Assembly (NCBI GenBank): GCA_002455335.1
Contig: DKKP01000009.1
Location: 1-9,879, forward strand
DNA: 9,879 nt
Source: Anaerolineales bacterium UBA6663
Lineage (GTDB): Bacteria; Chloroflexota; Anaerolineae; Anaerolineales; UBA6663
Direction of reading: 5' to 3'
In this document: positions 7,941 to 9,879 of the stretch, in pieces
How the letters are laid out: each line of letters starts with the position of its first letter
How positions within the stretch are numbered: position 1 is the first letter of the stretch
Program-made: the position numbers and the translations under genes
The notes under the pieces: generated by a model
Database searches by the model: none
Told to the model about the DNA's origin: nothing
The model's input: only the letters and a program-made list of their open reading frames with translations

Positions 7941-8020
7941 GTTAGTCAGGTAGTCGAGTAGTCAGGTAGTCAAGCAGTCGACTACCAGACTACCAGACCA
8001 CGAGACTACGAGACTAATGA
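7941..8020. repeat. Inter-cistronic inverted array: five plus five 8-base units
   Basis: Five octamers of the GTAGTCAG type occupy 7941-7980 (for example GTAGTCGA and GTAGTCAG). Five of the inverse type, GACTACCA or close variants, begin at 7980, 7988, 7996, 8004 and 8012 at an exact 8-base period. The array starts two bases after the lysW stop and ends immediately before the lysX start at 8022. GGTAGTC (7965-7971) pairs with GACTACC (7980-7986) around an 8-base loop, and further matches recur every 8 bases outward, giving a long periodic hairpin in the mRNA. The sequence around 7976-7983 is the palindrome AGTCGACT. The unit is the same as in the array at 4345-4469. Confidence 0.85.
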
Positions 8021-8021
8021 A

Positions 8022-8921
8022 ATGAAAGTCGGCTTACTCTATTCCCGCATCCGGGTCGAGGAGAAGTGGCTGCTCGAGGCCCTGGAGAAGCGCGGCGCGA
8101 ACTACGAGAAGTTCGACGACCGCGAGGTGGCGTTCCAGCTCGAGGACCCAGGGCATTGGGCCCAGTTCGACGTCTTCCTCGAGCGCAGCATCAGCTATGG
8201 CCGCGGCCTGTATTTCTGCAAGCTGCTCAACGCCTGGGGCATCCCGACGGTCAACGCCGCCAACGTGGCGGACACGTGCGGCGACAAGCTCTGGACCTCG
8301 GCAGCCCTCAAGCGCCACGGTGTGCCGCAGCCCAAGCTGCGCATGGCCTTCACACCCGACGCCGCGATCGAGGCCATGGAGGAGCTCGGCTTCCCGGTCG
8401 TGCTCAAGCCCGTCATCGGCTCCTGGGGCCGGATGGTCTCAAAGATCAACGATCGCGACGCCGCCGAGGCGATCCTCGAACATCGCGAAGCGCTGGGCAA
8501 CTACCAGCAGAACATCTTCTACATCCAGGAATACATCAAGAAACCGGGGCGCGACATCCGCGCCTTTGTCGTCGGCGACGAGACCATCGCCGCGATCTAC
8601 CGACACTCCGGACACTGGATCACCAACACGGCCCGTGGCGGCAAGGCCACAGCGTGCCCTGTCACACCCGAGTTGAACGACATGTGCGTTCGAGCGGCCG
8701 AGGCCGTCGGCGGCGGCGTGCTGGCGATCGACCTGTTCGAGGATCCGGACCGCGGACTGTTGATCAACGAGGTCAACCACACAATGGAGTTCCACTCCAG
8801 CGTGCCCGCTACCGGCATCGACATCCCGGGCAAGGTCGTGGACTACACCATGAACGTCGGCCGCAACAAAGACAAGTGGTTCGCGGCCTATCAGCCGGTG
8901 CCGAAGGACGTCTTGGACTGA
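8022..8921 (+). CDS. lysX: LysX, LysW--alpha-aminoadipate (or glutamate) ligase, ATP-grasp
   Basis: A 299-residue ATP-grasp enzyme that joins the amino group of alpha-aminoadipate to the C-terminal Glu of LysW using ATP; the ArgX form uses glutamate. Motifs in order: [20 protein letters not shown] at the N-terminus, [11 protein letters not shown] (52-62), the ATP-binding [12 protein letters not shown] (126-137), [13 protein letters not shown] (168-180), [10 protein letters not shown] (198-207), and the metal/substrate loop AIDLFE...[10 protein letters not shown] (235-257) with Asp237, Glu250 and Asn252. HTMEF agrees with my recollection of Thermus LysX, which favours aminoadipate, but specificity cannot be settled by eye. 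Length is usual for the family. ATG 8022 begins the conserved MKVG and directly follows the repeat array, with no Shine-Dalgarno; an out-of-frame ATG lies five bases earlier. Confidence 0.94.
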   Translation: MKVGLLYSRIRVEEKWLLEALEKRGANYEKFDDREVAFQLEDPGHWAQFDVFLERSISYGRGLYFCKLLNAWGIPTVNAANVADTCGDKLWTSAALKRHGVPQPKLRMAFTPDAAIEAMEELGFPVVLKPVIGSWGRMVSKINDRDAAEAILEHREALGNYQQNIFYIQEYIKKPGRDIRAFVVGDETIAAIYRHSGHWITNTARGGKATACPVTPELNDMCVRAAEAVGGGVLAIDLFEDPDRGLLINEVNHTMEFHSSVPATGIDIPGKVVDYTMNVGRNKDKWFAAYQPVPKDVLD

Positions 8922-8923
8922 CT

Positions 8924-9005
8924 CATTTGCGATTGGCGATTATTGATTTGCGATTACCTCTGAGCCCGAAGGAAATCGCAAATCACCAATCACCAATCGC
9001 AAATC
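8924..9005. repeat. Inter-cistronic inverted array: five plus five 7-base units
   Basis: Five heptamers at 8924-8958 (CATTTGC, GATTGGC, GATTATT, GATTTGC, GATTACC) are followed by a 12-base spacer (8959-8970). Five inverse heptamers follow at 8971-9005 (GGAAATC, GCAAATC, ACCAATC, ACCAATC, GCAAATC). Folded in register the two 35-base arms give 30 complementary pairs by my count. The array begins two bases after the lysX stop and ends ten bases before the lysY start. Unit sequence and period differ from the two GTAGTC arrays, but the design is the same. It is markedly A/T-richer than the flanking genes. Confidence 0.85.
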
Positions 9006-9015
9006 ACAATGAATC

Positions 9016-9879
9016 ATGACAGAGAAACTCAAGGTTTCCATCGTGGGTGCTTCCGGTTACGGCGGCGGCGAGTTGCTGCGCCTGATGCTGTTCCATCCGG
9101 GTGTCGAGGTCGTGCAAGCGACATCGGAGAGCAAGGCCGGCGAGTTCGTGTTCCAGACGCACCCGAACTTACGCAAGCGCACGCAGCTCCAGTTCGTCAG
9201 CCAGCAGGCCCTGCAGCCCTGCGACGTGCTCTTCCTGGCCCTGCCGCATGGTCAGGCCCAGAAGAAGATCGCGCACTACCAGGGTCTGGCCCCGCGCATC
9301 GTCGATCTCTCGGCCGACTTCCGGCTAAAGAATCTGGCGCTCTACGAGCAGTTCTACGGTGAGCCGCACAGCGCGCCCGAGCAGATCGGCCAGTGGGTCT
9401 ATGGGTTACCCGAGCTGACCCGAGAGGCGTTGAGGACAGCGAAGTACGTCAGCGGCGTCGGCTGCAACGCCACGGCCTCGAACCTGGCGATCCTGCCGCT
9501 GGCGAAGGCCGGCCTGCTGGTTGACGATCGACCGATCATCGTCGACGTCAAGACCGGCTCCTCTGAGGGCGGCGCCAGCGTCAACGCGGGCTCGCACCAT
9601 CCCGAGAAGTCGCACTCGGTGCGCACCTACTCGGCAGTCGGCCATCGACACACCGCCGAAGTCATCGAAACCTTTGGCAGGGCCGACGTCCATCTGACCA
9701 TGACCGCCGTCGACCTGGTGCGTGGCGTGCTGGCAGCGGCGCATTGCTTCGTCAAGCCGGGCACCACCGAGAAGGACCTGTGGAAGGCCTACCGCGGCGC
9801 ATACAAAGACGAACCGTTCGTCCGGATCGTCAAGGACAAGACCGGCATTCACCGCGTCCCGGACCCCAAGATCCTGGCC
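9016..9879 (+). CDS. lysY: LysY/ArgC-type LysW-aminoadipyl (glutamyl) phosphate reductase, 3' end outside window
   Basis: NADPH-dependent reduction of the phosphorylated LysW conjugate to the semialdehyde; relatives act on N-acetyl-glutamyl phosphate (ArgC). The first 288 residues are present and the frame is open to the window edge. Residues 6-20 hold the Rossmann start (VSIVGASGYGGGELL). Further on are LALPHGQA (74-81), DLSADFRL (97-104), YGLPELTR (129-136), the catalytic Cys150 in SGVGCNATASNLA, KTGSSEGGA (179-187) and the His pair VGHRHTAE with His210. GVGCNATAS fits the LysY group better than classical ArgC. I chose ATG 9016; ATG 9009 is in another frame. No Shine-Dalgarno is visible, since the repeat array runs almost to the start. 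Its place after lysW and lysX supports the LysW pathway; a kinase, aminotransferase and hydrolase probably follow outside. Confidence 0.94.
   Translation, partial: MTEKLKVSIVGASGYGGGELLRLMLFHPGVEVVQATSESKAGEFVFQTHPNLRKRTQLQFVSQQALQPCDVLFLALPHGQAQKKIAHYQGLAPRIVDLSADFRLKNLALYEQFYGEPHSAPEQIGQWVYGLPELTREALRTAKYVSGVGCNATASNLAILPLAKAGLLVDDRPIIVDVKTGSSEGGASVNAGSHHPEKSHSVRTYSAVGHRHTAEVIETFGRADVHLTMTAVDLVRGVLAAAHCFVKPGTTEKDLWKAYRGAYKDEPFVRIVKDKTGIHRVPDPKILA

Overview
The window carries two compositionally different blocks of amino-acid genes with an unrelated opposite-strand operon between them. The base composition, the LysW carrier-protein pathway, the solute-binding/VWA lipoprotein pair and the odd intergenic repeat arrays suggest a GC-rich bacterium, probably Chloroflexota (Anaerolineae/Caldilineae-like). 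That assignment is inferred from recalled family distributions, not from a search. Positions 1-2818 look more GC-rich at third codon positions and resemble actinobacterial argG/argH, so this part may have been acquired by transfer.

Layout. 1-3603 (+): a tightly overlapping operon of argG (3' part), a NUDIX hydrolase, argH and a Pol-beta-type nucleotidyltransferase. Neighbouring genes overlap by 1, 4 and 1 bases. 3624-7370 (-): an operon read right to left, comprising an extracytoplasmic solute-binding-like protein, a lipoprotein that fuses the same kind of domain to a VWA domain but is broken by an in-frame TAG, and a small two-TM protein with a helical tail. 7500-9879 (+): a LysW-dependent lysine/arginine operon, lysW-lysX-lysY, which runs off the right end.

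Most interesting points. (1) Ahead of lysW is what looks like a complete ribosome-mediated transcription attenuator. It has an extended -10 promoter, a 27-codon leader ORF with 6 Arg and 2 Lys (core KRARRSPKR), mutually exclusive 1:2, 2:3 and 3:4 pairings, and a perfect 10-bp terminator stem followed by six T. (2) Three same-strand gene junctions (4345-4469, 7941-8020, 8924-9005) are filled almost exactly, from stop codon to start codon, by arrays of a 7- or 8-base unit followed by the same unit inverted. Each array can fold into a long hairpin, and the gene after each one lacks a visible Shine-Dalgarno.

How the genes work together: LysW carries the amino-group-protected intermediate, LysX loads alpha-aminoadipate (or glutamate) onto it, and LysY reduces the phosphorylated conjugate. 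If this system also makes ornithine, ArgG and ArgH would finish arginine synthesis. The arginine-heavy leader peptide and the nearby argGH make a lysine/arginine dual role worth testing.
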